Assembly: GCF_024357955.1 (NCBI RefSeq)
Contig: NZ_JANEYT010000023.1
Coordinates: forward strand, 1 to 64,000
DNA: 64,000 nucleotides
Source of the DNA: Photobacterium pectinilyticum
GTDB lineage: Bacteria; Pseudomonadota; Gammaproteobacteria; Enterobacterales; Vibrionaceae
Direction of reading: 5' to 3'
The translations under genes were made by a program, and so were the position numbers. Below are positions 1-8,990 of the stretch, piece by piece (within the stretch, counting starts at the first letter, position 1; each line of letters starts with the position of its first letter). The notes under the pieces are model-generated. The model saw nothing but the letters and a program-made list of their open reading frames with translations. It was not told the origin of the DNA and did no database searches.

Positions 1-125
1 TATCCACGTTCAGTGCTCTATATTCCTAGCCGATATCCATTGAGATATAAGCGCTAGTGCTTAACCGAATGGCATTATGACTTCAGTCAGGCTTTTCTTC
101 GTTAGCAAGAGTGCTGCATGCTAAT

Positions 126-1787
126 TTAGAGTGTGACTTGCTGGTTGAGAATACTTTCGGTTAGCGTGTTGATTTTAGGGAAACTGATCAAGCTCTGCTT
201 CGCGATGTCTTTTTGCTCTTCCAGTACGTCTTTCAGTATTTGCTCTGTTGTTAGCGGGTTAGCCAGCACAACGCGAAAGACGGTTGTAAGCCTGCGATCC
301 CACGCTTCTGGCGTGATACGGGTACGAGATACAAACGACTTACCCGATTCACGTTGACGTTTCTGGATGAACTTGGTCATATCATCAAGGGCCGCCAGTA
401 GCTCTTCACGTTGCTCGGGATCGGCAAGTCGTAGCGCTTCTTGAGTACGAGCAGGGGCATACCGGTAGGTTAGCAGGCATAATTCAGGCTCGGAAATCAG
501 CTCAAAGTCAGGGTGTTGAGCGATCAGCGAGGCAAAGTACTGGGCTTTTTCAATACTGGTATTGATCAGCATTTCATAGCCCGGCCGACTGATGATATTG
601 AGGCTGGCATACAGTAGCATCGCCATCCCGCTTCTTGAGCCTTCCAGTGTATGGCTACCTAAGTCTTTAGAGCCCTTACGCAAGATGTATTCGGCATGAT
701 GCTCAATCGCTGTCATTAAGGCCGGGTTTTTAAAGATGACCATCCCCGCGCCCATAGGGACATACAGTTGCTTGTGAGCATCTATGGTCACTGAGTCCGC
801 ACGTTCGATCCCCTTTAGCAGTGATCGGTACGTATTGGACATCAGAGTTGCGCCACCCCATGCGGCATCGACATGAAAATGACAGCCATATTCCTGTGCC
901 AGATCAGCCAGAGCCTCAAGCGGGTCGATATTACCTGTTTCCGTTGTACCAGCGACACCGACAATTGCAAAAGGTTTGATGTTTTGCTGCTTAAGCTCAT
1001 CAAGCTTGGCGCGCATTTGGTCAACACATACCCGGTTGTGGCTATCGGTCTTGATCGGGATCAGGCAGTCTCTGCCAAGACCTAGTACATCGGCGGATTT
1101 TTTAAGTGAGTAGTGGCCTCGCTCCGAAACCAGCACGACAAGATCTTCATAGCCATAGTGCTTCATTGCTTTGAATAGACCTTCTTGTGTTACCCCTTTG
1201 AACTCACCATCAGGCTTTAACGCACTGTTTCTAGCAACCCAGAGGGCAGTGATGTTGGCGATAGTACCACCGGAACAAAAGGCGCCCAGAGAGTGGTTAG
1301 CGCTGTGCATCCACTGCTGATAAAAAGCGTCATCCTCATGGTAAATCAAGTTGTGAAGCATCCCCAGTACCTGCCGCTCCAATGGCGTAAATGCCTTAGA
1401 GGTCTCGATTTTCACCAAGTTCTGGTTCAGGCCGATCATAATCTTGGACAACGGCATCAAGAAATAGGGCAAGGCCGAGGTCATATGGCCGATAAATGTC
1501 GGTGCAGAGGTATGCACAGATTGGGCCACCAGCTTGTCCAATAGAAAATGGGTATGATCAGACACAAAGCTCGGGTGCTCTGGTATATCTGCAGACGAGA
1601 AGTCTTTTTCGATTTCTGCCAGGGGTTTTTCGCGGGCAGCTATATGCGTTTGTAAAAACACATTTAGGTTTTCTGAAATCTCTTTTTCGATCCGACCTAA
1701 GGTCGATTCGGGTGCTTCCGGCACTGTAAAAATGCGATGCAACGACTCTTGGGTTGCATCGGCTTTTTTGTGATCCACTACTGCCAT
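126..1787 (-). CDS. panP: PLP-dependent aspartate 1-decarboxylase, PanP type
   Basis: This 553-residue protein is a group II pyridoxal-phosphate decarboxylase of the glutamate/aspartate decarboxylase fold. PanP converts L-aspartate to beta-alanine for pantothenate and CoA synthesis in Vibrionaceae and other bacteria without PanD. Visible motifs are the cofactor-binding segment SERGHYSLKK near residue 225, the HVDAAWGG segment at 306-312 with the Asp that pairs with the pyridine nitrogen, and DAHK with the Schiff-base lysine at about residue 339. The first Met (MAVVDHKKAD) gives the usual family length. It is transcribed leftward with no close partner. A glutamate or other amino-acid decarboxylase activity cannot be excluded from sequence alone, but overall resemblance is to PanP. 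Confidence 0.88.
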   Translation of the reverse strand: MAVVDHKKADATQESLHRIFTVPEAPESTLGRIEKEISENLNVFLQTHIAAREKPLAEIEKDFSSADIPEHPSFVSDHTHFLLDKLVAQSVHTSAPTFIGHMTSALPYFLMPLSKIMIGLNQNLVKIETSKAFTPLERQVLGMLHNLIYHEDDAFYQQWMHSANHSLGAFCSGGTIANITALWVARNSALKPDGEFKGVTQEGLFKAMKHYGYEDLVVLVSERGHYSLKKSADVLGLGRDCLIPIKTDSHNRVCVDQMRAKLDELKQQNIKPFAIVGVAGTTETGNIDPLEALADLAQEYGCHFHVDAAWGGATLMSNTYRSLLKGIERADSVTIDAHKQLYVPMGAGMVIFKNPALMTAIEHHAEYILRKGSKDLGSHTLEGSRSGMAMLLYASLNIISRPGYEMLINTSIEKAQYFASLIAQHPDFELISEPELCLLTYRYAPARTQEALRLADPEQREELLAALDDMTKFIQKRQRESGKSFVSRTRITPEAWDRRLTTVFRVVLANPLTTEQILKDVLEEQKDIAKQSLISFPKINTLTESILNQQVTL

Positions 1788-1862
1788 AACGATTAATAAC
1801 TTGTAACTATTTCGGCAAATTGCAGCTAATTTAATGCAATTTTCCGTCGCTGTCGAAAAAAA

Positions 1863-2861
1863 TTAAAACCGGTAGTTCATACCTACGGTGAAAAGTAAGC
1901 TTTCTTCATCATAAAAGCTGATGTTTGAATTACTTTGGTTATAGCCTATTAGTGAGACTAAATTCCAGCTTTTCCAGCCCATTGGTTCATCATATTGTGA
2001 TGCAAGGAAGACCCCCCACTTGTCATCTTGTTGTGTACGCTCAAAAATTGGATTTTGTTCATCAAAGGCAATGTAGTCGTAGCTGAATGTTAGAGCAAAG
2101 CTGGCTTTGTTGACGCGCTGAACCACACTAAGCTCTGCACCGAAGCTGTCACTTGCCATTGCGTCGCCTTGCGCATCGTTACGGGTATAACTGATAGCTG
2201 AGCGCAAAAATTGCGCTCGGCTAATTGGCATAGAATGGCTTAGTTGGGCATAGTAAATGTCGGATTGACGGTCGAGGGATTGCTTTTGCGCATCAGACAG
2301 AGTGGCTTGGCTTGAGCCGCTGGTTTCTTTATCAAGATCCTGATTACCTCCAGAAAGTTCTAACGAGAAATTACTGCCGAGGATTTGATTGTATTGGAAA
2401 CGTAGCCCTTTGATTTTACTATCTGTTTTCGCTCTAGCTTGGTCTAGTAGGTAAGGGTCTTGCCACGTTTCACTCGTTAGTAAGCCTGGCACATAGCTAA
2501 AAACTAATGTCCCGTTGCCATCGAGCTTGTGTTTATAGCCCAATTCTACATGGAAGCGGCCAAACGCCAAGTCAGAGCGACTGGTACCAAAGTAAATTTG
2601 TTTGTCTAGTGTTTGGTTGGTATAGCTAATGGTCCCGAGTGGAGCAACAAGAAAGCTACTCTCTTTATCTGCCTTACCATAATCCCCGATGGTACTGTCA
2701 TCAGTGTTAAATGGAGAGCGGCTTTCCGAATACCCCGTCAAAAGTGATATGTCAGCGTTTAAACCTGCAGACCATCGCTGTGGTTGGTTAGCGTGCGCAT
2801 AGCTGGATATGCAAACTGCCGGTATGAGAAAAAATAACGCGTTAGCGTGCCGGTTTGTCAT
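1863..2861 (-). CDS. Outer-membrane protein of the DUF2860 type
   Basis: The 332-residue protein begins with a signal peptide (hydrophobic stretch about 9-21, probable cleavage after AHA at residue 24). The mature part is rich in alternating polar/hydrophobic beta strands and ends in NYRF, a C-terminal aromatic residue typical of outer-membrane barrels. It resembles the DUF2860 proteins found in Vibrio and Photobacterium, whose role is unknown. It stands alone on the minus strand, with about 75 bp to panP. I infer an outer-membrane location; no substrate can be named. Confidence 0.7.
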   Translation of the reverse strand: MTNRHANALFFLIPAVCISSYAHANQPQRWSAGLNADISLLTGYSESRSPFNTDDSTIGDYGKADKESSFLVAPLGTISYTNQTLDKQIYFGTSRSDLAFGRFHVELGYKHKLDGNGTLVFSYVPGLLTSETWQDPYLLDQARAKTDSKIKGLRFQYNQILGSNFSLELSGGNQDLDKETSGSSQATLSDAQKQSLDRQSDIYYAQLSHSMPISRAQFLRSAISYTRNDAQGDAMASDSFGAELSVVQRVNKASFALTFSYDYIAFDEQNPIFERTQQDDKWGVFLASQYDEPMGWKSWNLVSLIGYNQSNSNISFYDEESLLFTVGMNYRF

Positions 2862-3019
2862 ATAGGATCCTTCCTAATTAAAGGGATTCATTGCAAAAAG
2901 GGTGGGTTGACCGTAGCAAAAAACCGTTAAGCATGTATGAATCTATAAAGCTATGCAATTGAAAAAACATGATATTGCCCAATTAATATACAATATTTAT
3001 TGGGCCTAAGGCACTACGT

Positions 3020-3535
3020 TTACTGACACTCCATTTCAGTAAGCGCCGTCATCTTTTCGTTATAGGCATTAAGTGGTTTTTCTATATTACCCGGGTGTGT
3101 GAGTAATTCGGCAAAAGCACTTCGCAAGGCATAGTTTTTCGGATGCGGCTTGCTTTGTCTGTCATCGAAGGCCAACTTAGCCGCTTTGCCCAAATCAGAG
3201 TTTTGTTCTTCTGATAAGGCTTTCACATCTTGTTGGGTTAGGTTTAACCATGACTCAACTGGAAGAGAAAGGGCTAGTTTGTCCTTGTCGTTGGCGAGAT
3301 ACCAATCAAAGGCATCGCGATTCAATTCAAAGTGATGCTTACGCCCTTCAAGGAACCACTGGCCAACCTCTTTGAGGTCTGGTTCTTTATCAACCGCTAA
3401 CGTAACTAGGCTTTCATACCAGCTGAGAGAGGCATCAATATACTGGTGGTATTTTTTACTTTCGCAACTTGTCGAAGAAGCAAATGCGATGGAAGGCATA
3501 AGTGCTGTTGAGAGTATAAGTGCTGCTAACTTCAT
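3020..3535 (-). CDS. Small secreted protein of unknown function
   Basis: This is a 171-residue protein with a clear signal peptide (MKLAALILSTALMPSIAFAS, probable cleavage near residue 19-20). The mature part is mostly helical and contains two cysteines, at residues 24 and 170, which could form one disulfide linking the two ends in the periplasm. A purine-rich GGAACAG lies just upstream of the ATG as ribosome site. I do not recognise the family. It is separated from the DUF2860 gene by about 160 bp and need not share its function. Confidence 0.6.
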   Translation of the reverse strand: MKLAALILSTALMPSIAFASSTSCESKKYHQYIDASLSWYESLVTLAVDKEPDLKEVGQWFLEGRKHHFELNRDAFDWYLANDKDKLALSLPVESWLNLTQQDVKALSEEQNSDLGKAAKLAFDDRQSKPHPKNYALRSAFAELLTHPGNIEKPLNAYNEKMTALTEMECQ

Positions 3536-3712
3536 TTCTGTTCCTTGATGTTTTGTCTTTCATTGGGCAATGAAAGCTATAGGCGACCGTATTGTTCTAC
3601 TGTTTGTTATCTGCCGCTATCTCCTGAATCCTCCGATTGTAGCTACCTGATTGCCATAAGGAAAAGAATTCTTTATCAGAATGGATCATTGTTAACATAA
3701 TTAGAAGCAAAA

Positions 3713-3740
3713 AAACAAGGAGGCGATAGCCTCCTTGTTT
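3713..3740 (-). terminator. Rho-independent terminator of the NSS transporter operon
   Basis: A perfect 12-bp stem (AAACAAGGAGGC with GCCTCCTTGTTT) has a four-base loop. On the minus strand it is followed by a run of T (complement of the A tract at 3706-3715). It lies 17 bp after the stop of the small MetS-like gene. Confidence 0.85.
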
Positions 3741-3757
3741 AAACGTTTAGCGAAAGC

Positions 3758-3862
3758 TTAATCTCTGCTCTGCTTATTCATCGCGACGGAAATGCAGTAT
3801 GCTGCGCCGCCCCATGTAATGCCCAAGCCGAAAAGCATCATAATAATTGCGCCCGTTGTCAT
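3758..3862 (-). CDS. MetS-like small subunit of an NSS-family transporter
   Basis: A 34-residue single-span membrane peptide (MTTGAIIMMLFGLGITWGGA and a short hydrophilic tail NKQSRD). Its ATG overlaps the stop of the upstream NSS transporter in the form ATGA, so translation of the two is probably coupled. Small partners of this kind are annotated as the MetS family small subunit of NSS transporters; in Corynebacterium MetP/MetS takes up methionine. A longer reading frame extends upstream to 3946 but lies inside the transporter gene, so the coupled ATG at 3862 is the better start. Which amino acid is carried is not evident. Confidence 0.75.
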   Translation of the reverse strand: MTTGAIIMMLFGLGITWGGAAYCISVAMNKQSRD

Positions 3863-5346
3863 AGTTTGGCCTCCTGCTGTGGCTGTGGTTTCGATGAAAC
3901 ATTGATAATAACGGCAACAACAAACATTGCTGCAACTAGGCCCCAACCCAACATCAGAAGATCTGAGGTTGCATAGCCGCCATAACCATCGTTGAATGTA
4001 TTAACGAGGTTGGTACCCAGAATGACAGCCAGCATTGCCGGGCTTAGGAAGCGGATACAGATTTCAAACCACTTACCGATGCTGAATTCAGAGATGCTAT
4101 TTACGTAGTTGCGGATGTCAGATACTTTCAGCAACCATGCAATGACGACAAGCTCAACAAGGCAGCTAGCCAAAAGTGCAACGTTGTTAATGAAGTAGTC
4201 AACCAAATCAAGGAGCAGTAGGCCGCCATTGGTGGCAAAAGCCATCGAAACAACAAAGCCGATACCACATACCAAAGAGGCTGCTAGCTTACGGGTGATT
4301 TTCAACTTATCGATGACAGCTGAGGTAACCGCTTCGATAATTGAAATGTGCGAGCTCAAACCTGCCACAACCAAAGCTAAGAAGAACAGTGGACCTAGAA
4401 TATACGGTGCAGGTAGTAAGTTAATTGCTGCCGGGATGGTGACAAATGCTAAGCCAACACCAGCCGACACCACTTCAGTAATAGGTTTGGCTTGCTCTTG
4501 CGCCATATAGCCCAATACACCGAAGATCAATACACCCGCAGTGATAGAGAAACCACAGTTGATGAGCACAGTCATAAAGGCGTTGTTGTTGATATCAGAC
4601 TTCTCTGGCAGGTAGCTAGAGTAAGCAATCATGATGGCGAAACCGACACTCAGGGTGAAGAAGATCTGACCATATGCCGCAGACCATACCTTGGCATCCA
4701 AAATCTTACTGAAGTCTGGCTGGAATAGGTAATTTAGTCCATCTAGAGCACCTGGAAGGAATGCAACGCGGCCAATCAACGCAACGACCATGATAAACAG
4801 CAAAGGCATCATGATCTTGCTTGCGCGCTCAATACCACCTTTGACACCAGTAAATATCGCAGTAAAAGTGATCGCCCAAGCAATCGCCATCGGAATTGCA
4901 ATATGGCTTTGCAGGCTACCCAATTGACTTGGACTGTTGTCGCCTAGTTTCAGATATTCACCAAAGAAGAAGGCATTAGTATCGGTACCCCAGCTTTGGG
5001 TGAATGAATAACTCAGATAAGAAATCGCCCAACCAATAATCGCTACGTAGTAAACGGCGATAATGGCCGCGATAAATACCTGGAACCAACCTAGCCACTC
5101 AAATTTTAGGCCGAGTTTGGAAAAGGCTCTTGGTGCAGCCCCACGCAGTTTATGACCAAGGCTGAACTCCATAATCATAAAAGGGATACCGGCGGTGAGC
5201 ATGGCAAAAAGGTAAGGGATAAAAAAGGCGCCACCACCATTTTCGTAAGCCATATAAGGGAAACGCCAGATGTTTCCTAGCCCGATTGCAGAGCCTACTG
5301 CCGCTAGGATAAATCCAGCGCGTGAGCCCCATTGTTCACGTTTCAT
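3859..5346 (-). CDS. Sodium-dependent amino-acid symporter, NSS (SNF) family
   Basis: This integral inner-membrane protein of about 495 residues has the NSS signature at its N terminus: GSAIGLGNIWRFPY in helix 1, with the unwound NIWRFP segment that binds sodium and substrate, followed by NGGGAF in helix 2. About 11-12 hydrophobic helices follow. I chose the ATG at 5346 because an AAGGAG sequence sits six bases before it; the earlier in-frame ATG at 5352 directly abuts that site. The gene overlaps a downstream 34-residue MetS-like subunit by four bases, which suggests a MetP/MetS-type two-component symporter. Substrate is unknown; a hydrophobic amino acid such as methionine is a reasonable guess only. 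Confidence 0.88.
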   Translation of the reverse strand: MKREQWGSRAGFILAAVGSAIGLGNIWRFPYMAYENGGGAFFIPYLFAMLTAGIPFMIMEFSLGHKLRGAAPRAFSKLGLKFEWLGWFQVFIAAIIAVYYVAIIGWAISYLSYSFTQSWGTDTNAFFFGEYLKLGDNSPSQLGSLQSHIAIPMAIAWAITFTAIFTGVKGGIERASKIMMPLLFIMVVALIGRVAFLPGALDGLNYLFQPDFSKILDAKVWSAAYGQIFFTLSVGFAIMIAYSSYLPEKSDINNNAFMTVLINCGFSITAGVLIFGVLGYMAQEQAKPITEVVSAGVGLAFVTIPAAINLLPAPYILGPLFFLALVVAGLSSHISIIEAVTSAVIDKLKITRKLAASLVCGIGFVVSMAFATNGGLLLLDLVDYFINNVALLASCLVELVVIAWLLKVSDIRNYVNSISEFSIGKWFEICIRFLSPAMLAVILGTNLVNTFNDGYGGYATSDLLMLGWGLVAAMFVVAVIINVSSKPQPQQEAKL

Positions 5347-5654
5347 ATACATCTCCTTATGTACTGCAAATCACTATCTAGATAGGATTAGTCAGAGAAT
5401 TATTCCAATTAATATCAATACTTAGCGTGATAATTGAAAGGTAAGACCACGCTGATTGAACGAGATTAACTAGAGTAAATATGTAAAGCAATAGAGCGTA
5501 GGGTTGTAAAGGAACGGCGGGGTAGATGTTAATTTTTGGTTTTGCCTTCTTTTCTAGTGAAGAACGCTGTGGTCGGCTTCATGTTGGTAGGAAAAACTAG
5601 CGGCAGAGAAAATACGTGGTTGGAAATATTATTTTACAAACCCGTTGATTAAAT

Positions 5655-5676
5655 CTGCAAATTGGTTAATTTGCAG
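5655..5676. repeat. Perfect 9-bp inverted repeat, first of a pair
   Basis: CTGCAAATT and AATTTGCAG are separated by GGTT. It lies 60-80 bases past the stop of the leftward barrel gene and eight bases from a second hairpin. No long T run follows on either strand, so it may be part of a terminator, a 3' RNA-processing element or a protein site. Confidence 0.6.
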
Positions 5677-5684
5677 CTAATTCG

Positions 5685-5712
5685 CACACCAGTGCTTCAA
5701 TTCACTGGTGTG
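5685..5712. repeat. Perfect 10-bp inverted repeat, second of a pair
   Basis: CACACCAGTG and CACTGGTGTG are separated by an eight-base loop, 24 bases past the stop of the barrel gene at 5736. On the minus strand the stem is followed by CGAATTAGC rather than a T run, so it is not a classical intrinsic terminator. Confidence 0.6.
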
Positions 5713-5735
5713 TCGTCAGTAAATTGGCCTAGAAC

Positions 5736-6329
5736 TCAGAACGCATAGGTAAAGCCAAGGTTTGTTTGGAATTGGGTTAGCCACTCGGAATTGACCTTTA
5801 TATTACAGGTTTGGTTACCCTCCGGGAGGTTGCAGACGGTTGTGGTATCACTTTCCATGAGGTTAGCAAGCCAACGTCCTTCTAATAGTAATGAGAAGTG
5901 TGGCGTGAATTTGTATTCCACTCCACCCAAGAAGCCACCAGAGAAAACAAGATCTTGGTCACTCCAGTCGGCATCGATAATAGTTGTGCCTATGCTCGCG
6001 CCCACGAAAGTATCAAAACGCTCAAAGGTATCAAAACGCAGAGAGCTCTGAAAATGTACATAAGTGAATGAACCGGAATTTGAAAAGGTTTCATAGTCAG
6101 TCGGCTGGTGACTGACAAATAAACCCACACGCCCCTTGTCTAAGTCTGTTTCTATGGAGATTGCGTAATGAGGATCGTTTTCGGGCTCAATGTTAACCCC
6201 GTTATCATCCTTGATTGAGCTGGAAAAAGTGTAGCCAATGTATGGTGTCACATAGATGGTATTGGCAGCTACCGTATGCGATGCCATTAACATACCGGCA
6301 AAGATTAATAATAAATGTCTTGTTTTCAT
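5736..6329 (-). CDS. Small outer-membrane beta-barrel protein (OmpW/OmpA-barrel-like)
   Basis: A protein of 197 residues counted from MKTRHLLL at 6329, with a signal peptide ending near HTVAA and a mature part beginning TIYVTPYIGYTF. Alternating strand patterns and the C-terminal motif GFTYAF, ending in Phe, indicate an eight-stranded-type outer-membrane barrel. Two cysteines (in VCNLPEGNQTCN) lie in a probable external loop and could form a disulfide. An upstream ATG at 6353 would place eight residues before the signal peptide and has no better ribosome site, so the internal start is preferred. I cannot assign it to a named family. Confidence 0.65.
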   Translation of the reverse strand: MKTRHLLLIFAGMLMASHTVAANTIYVTPYIGYTFSSSIKDDNGVNIEPENDPHYAISIETDLDKGRVGLFVSHQPTDYETFSNSGSFTYVHFQSSLRFDTFERFDTFVGASIGTTIIDADWSDQDLVFSGGFLGGVEYKFTPHFSLLLEGRWLANLMESDTTTVCNLPEGNQTCNIKVNSEWLTQFQTNLGFTYAF

Positions 6330-6465
6330 ACCATTATCCAATAGCGCAAACATAAATTTAAGTGTGACAGCTTTCTTAAATTATTGCTTTTTCATTAGCC
6401 AGAATCTTGAACTCTCCCTAAAATAGAGTTAACGGTTTGTTAATTTTTTCTAGGGGGCGAAATTT

Positions 6466-6555
6466 ATGGACTTCGAATTGAAACTCGCTGTGTTGATTGC
6501 CATAAGCATCATGACTGTTATAATTGGCTTTGGTATAGTATCAGTTACTGCGTAA
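6466..6555 (+). CDS. Possible 29-residue single-span membrane peptide
   Basis: A short reading frame begins at an ATG eight to ten bases after a G-rich AGGGGG sequence and encodes a peptide starting MDFELKLAVLIAISIMTVII. It has a charged N terminus and one continuous hydrophobic segment of about 22 residues. It lies between the divergent barrel gene and the patatin gene, about 100 bp before the latter. The composition and ribosome site fit a real small membrane protein, but such short frames can occur by chance and I recognise no family. Confidence 0.35.
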   Translation: MDFELKLAVLIAISIMTVIIGFGIVSVTA

Positions 6556-6653
6556 GCTATTAATAATTAGATAAATATAGAACAGGTTAAGTTTTTATCT
6601 AGCTAGGGACGGTATACTGCTTTACAAGATTCCTGTAGTACGTGGGTCGGGGC

Positions 6654-7829
6654 ATGACAAATCATTTACCGTTTAGTTTAAAGGCATTCGATTTACCTTT
6701 AATTAACAGCTTTTCACATAAGTTACTCAATGCGAAAAAGAAAAAAATCGCGTTAGTTGTGCAGGGAGGAGGGCAACGTGGCATTTTTACGGCCGGGGTA
6801 TTTGATGCTTTTCTAGAAAGAGGCTTCGATCCATTCGAGCTTTACATCGGCACGTCTGCTGGTGCGCTGAACTTATCGTCATATATTAGCCGTCAACCTC
6901 GTTTCGGTTATGATTTCATTGTTAACTACACCACTGACAATGAATTTTTCAACTTATATAAGTATCTTAGCCAACAGAAACCGATGAACCTCGATTGGGC
7001 TTTGGAAGCTGTACGGGCTCATGGTTCATTACCGTTAGATGTGACTGCTGCAAGGCAGGTGCTGCGTCATCGACATGCGTTTGCCTGTGCTACCCGTAAA
7101 GATACTTTGCAAGATATTTATATACCCATGTACGAGGATAACTGGTGCGATGTATTACGGGCTTCATGTGCAATACCGGTGATTTATAATCAACCAGTTA
7201 ACTTCGACGACTTGGAATGGGTTGACGGTGGCGTCAGTGCTGCTGTGCCTGTGAAGGAAGCTTGGCAGCGTGGTGCTGACTTAGTGATTGTGGTGAGAAC
7301 GGAACCTGTGTTATTGCCTCAAGATGAGAGCAGCCGCTTTGATGATTGGCGCGGTAAGGTGGAAATCGCGCTTCCTGATTATATTGATAGGCTGAGTTTG
7401 AATGAGTCTTTGGATAAGGTAAAAGCTTTGCACGGAGAGCTGACAACCAAGTTCGAAAGCTGGAAGCTGAATTGGCGTGATAAAGAGCCTGGAGCAGCAT
7501 CTTCAGGTAAAGGTAAAAGCTGGAGCTTACTCTCGGCTGATAACATAGAGCGATTTCTCGCACTGACAGGTAATAATAAACGGCTCGAGGTGATCGATAT
7601 GCTTAATCGCTACTATACCACCTATCAGGGGGCACATGAATTTATGCTCTCTCCACCTGAAGGACTGCAAATTATCCAAATTTCGCCAGAAAAAAGTTTG
7701 AAGAGCCGAGCTTTGCTAAGCAGTAAGGATGATTTGGAGATAGATTATCGTGAAGGTAAGTTAGTAGGGCGTGAATTTGTGTCTCATTTTGCCGATATAT
7801 TAAATGAGACCTCGGCATTAAGGCGATAA
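6654..7829 (+). CDS. Patatin-like phospholipase (YjjU-type)
   Basis: About 391 residues from ATG 6654. The patatin fold is shown by the oxyanion-hole loop QGGGQRGIFTAG, the nucleophile elbow GTSAG and the catalytic-dyad aspartate in DGGVSAAVPV. The family hydrolyses acyl esters of phospholipids, and length and layout resemble E. coli YjjU. An in-frame GTG at 6642 would add four residues (MGRG); the ATG is preferred although its ribosome site (GGGG) is weak. No signal peptide is visible, so it should act in the cytoplasm or on the inner face of the membrane. It converges on ppaC with a shared terminator. Confidence 0.85.
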   Translation: MTNHLPFSLKAFDLPLINSFSHKLLNAKKKKIALVVQGGGQRGIFTAGVFDAFLERGFDPFELYIGTSAGALNLSSYISRQPRFGYDFIVNYTTDNEFFNLYKYLSQQKPMNLDWALEAVRAHGSLPLDVTAARQVLRHRHAFACATRKDTLQDIYIPMYEDNWCDVLRASCAIPVIYNQPVNFDDLEWVDGGVSAAVPVKEAWQRGADLVIVVRTEPVLLPQDESSRFDDWRGKVEIALPDYIDRLSLNESLDKVKALHGELTTKFESWKLNWRDKEPGAASSGKGKSWSLLSADNIERFLALTGNNKRLEVIDMLNRYYTTYQGAHEFMLSPPEGLQIIQISPEKSLKSRALLSSKDDLEIDYREGKLVGREFVSHFADILNETSALRR

Positions 7830-7847
7830 ACGGTGTTGTTCAAGTAC

Positions 7848-7877
7848 AAAAAAGGAACGCCGTAGCGTTCCTTTTTT
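7848..7877. terminator. Bidirectional terminator between patatin gene and ppaC
   Basis: GGAACGC and GCGTTCC with a CGTA loop are flanked by an A run on the left and a T run on the right, so the hairpin can end transcription from both converging genes. Confidence 0.9.
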
Positions 7878-7899
7878 CATTAGCAAGAAGTACCAGCGA

Positions 7900-8805
7900 T
7901 TAAGCAAGTACGTTCTGCAGCCAAGGCCAGCCTTGTTTCTTACGGCTTAGCGTGTTTTCCATCATCAGCATGCCATCTTTAGCATGTGTATCTAGCACTT
8001 CGTTCCACTCACCTTTGTAAAGTAGGCGCGTTGTGCTAGTTGTGATGTCAGTCAGCATCAGAGCGGCCATTGCTAGGCCTTCTTCGTCACAACGACGCTG
8101 AAGATCAGCTTCAAGCTCAGTAATCATGTCGTTAACTTGCTCAAGAGTTGCAAGTTCGATTTGACCAACAACAACATTACGCTCTTTGAATGGGTATGCT
8201 TTAAGGTCTTTTTCTACTAGCTCAGCAGCAGATAGGCCCTGGATGTCAGTTTTAGCGATCAGAAGCTCTTTGATGAACAGGTCTAGATCTACAACACCAG
8301 CTAGTGGAGCAAGCTCAGCCACCGCATCTTTGTCTTTTTGAGTGCACGTTGGAGAAGCAAAACCCACAGTATCGCTTAGGATGGCAGACATCATCAGGGT
8401 CGCTAGTTCGCGAGTGATTTCTACGTTTTCCATCTTGAATAGGTTGAACATGATGGTACATGTACAACCAACTGGCCAGATCCATGCTTCAAGTGGGTTA
8501 ACCGTCATCACATCACCTAGGCGGTGGTGGTCAACAATACCTACGATTTCAGCATCTGCGATGTCATCCGGTGCTTGTGCTAGATCAGAGTAATCAACTA
8601 GCCAAACTTTCTCGCCAGCGACACCCGTACACATTTCAGGTTGATCAACACCAGCTGTCGTTAGGATATGCTGAGTTTCACGGTTGATTTCACCTTGACG
8701 AACAGCTTTAGCTTCAACGCCACGAGCTTTAAGAAGAGCAGCACCAACAAGTGCTGAACAGATGCTATCGCTATCAGGGTTTTTGTGACCAACTACTTGA
8801 ATCAT
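7900..8805 (-). CDS. ppaC: Manganese-dependent inorganic pyrophosphatase (family II)
   Basis: 301 residues of a DHH-superfamily soluble pyrophosphatase that hydrolyses cytoplasmic pyrophosphate to two phosphates. Metal ligands are visible: GHKNPDSDS (His7, Asp11, Asp13), DYSD at about 71-74 and the DHH motif IVDHHRLGD at 90-98. The C-terminal substrate-binding signature SRKKQGWPWL is present. The start (MIQVVGHKNP) is the standard family N terminus. Family II enzymes are typical of Vibrionaceae. There is no cystathionine-beta-synthase insert, so it is probably not nucleotide-regulated. Confidence 0.95.
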   Translation of the reverse strand: MIQVVGHKNPDSDSICSALVGAALLKARGVEAKAVRQGEINRETQHILTTAGVDQPEMCTGVAGEKVWLVDYSDLAQAPDDIADAEIVGIVDHHRLGDVMTVNPLEAWIWPVGCTCTIMFNLFKMENVEITRELATLMMSAILSDTVGFASPTCTQKDKDAVAELAPLAGVVDLDLFIKELLIAKTDIQGLSAAELVEKDLKAYPFKERNVVVGQIELATLEQVNDMITELEADLQRRCDEEGLAMAALMLTDITTSTTRLLYKGEWNEVLDTHAKDGMLMMENTLSRKKQGWPWLQNVLA

Positions 8806-8990
8806 GTCGTTTCCTTTACTGCGTCAATCACTGCTTGTAAGCAGTAAGACTAATTAATTTATCCTGAGCCTGTTATACGACAGGTGCTTTAGGAATGTAA
8901 TCGGGCAATTTTAGAGTTTCTGGGAAAAATAACAATTGAAGTTGCGCAAAAAATTCTTGGTTGGTTAATATCGCAGCTAAAATAGCAAGC

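Larger units (their letters stand above)
5347..5735. other. Intergenic region between NSS transporter and barrel protein
   Basis: 389 bases without a convincing gene. It contains the leader and presumably the promoter of the leftward NSS transporter, an AT-rich stretch at 5380-5490, and two strong inverted repeats (5655-5676 and 5685-5712) close to the 3' end of the upstream barrel gene. I recognise no riboswitch. Confidence 0.5.
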
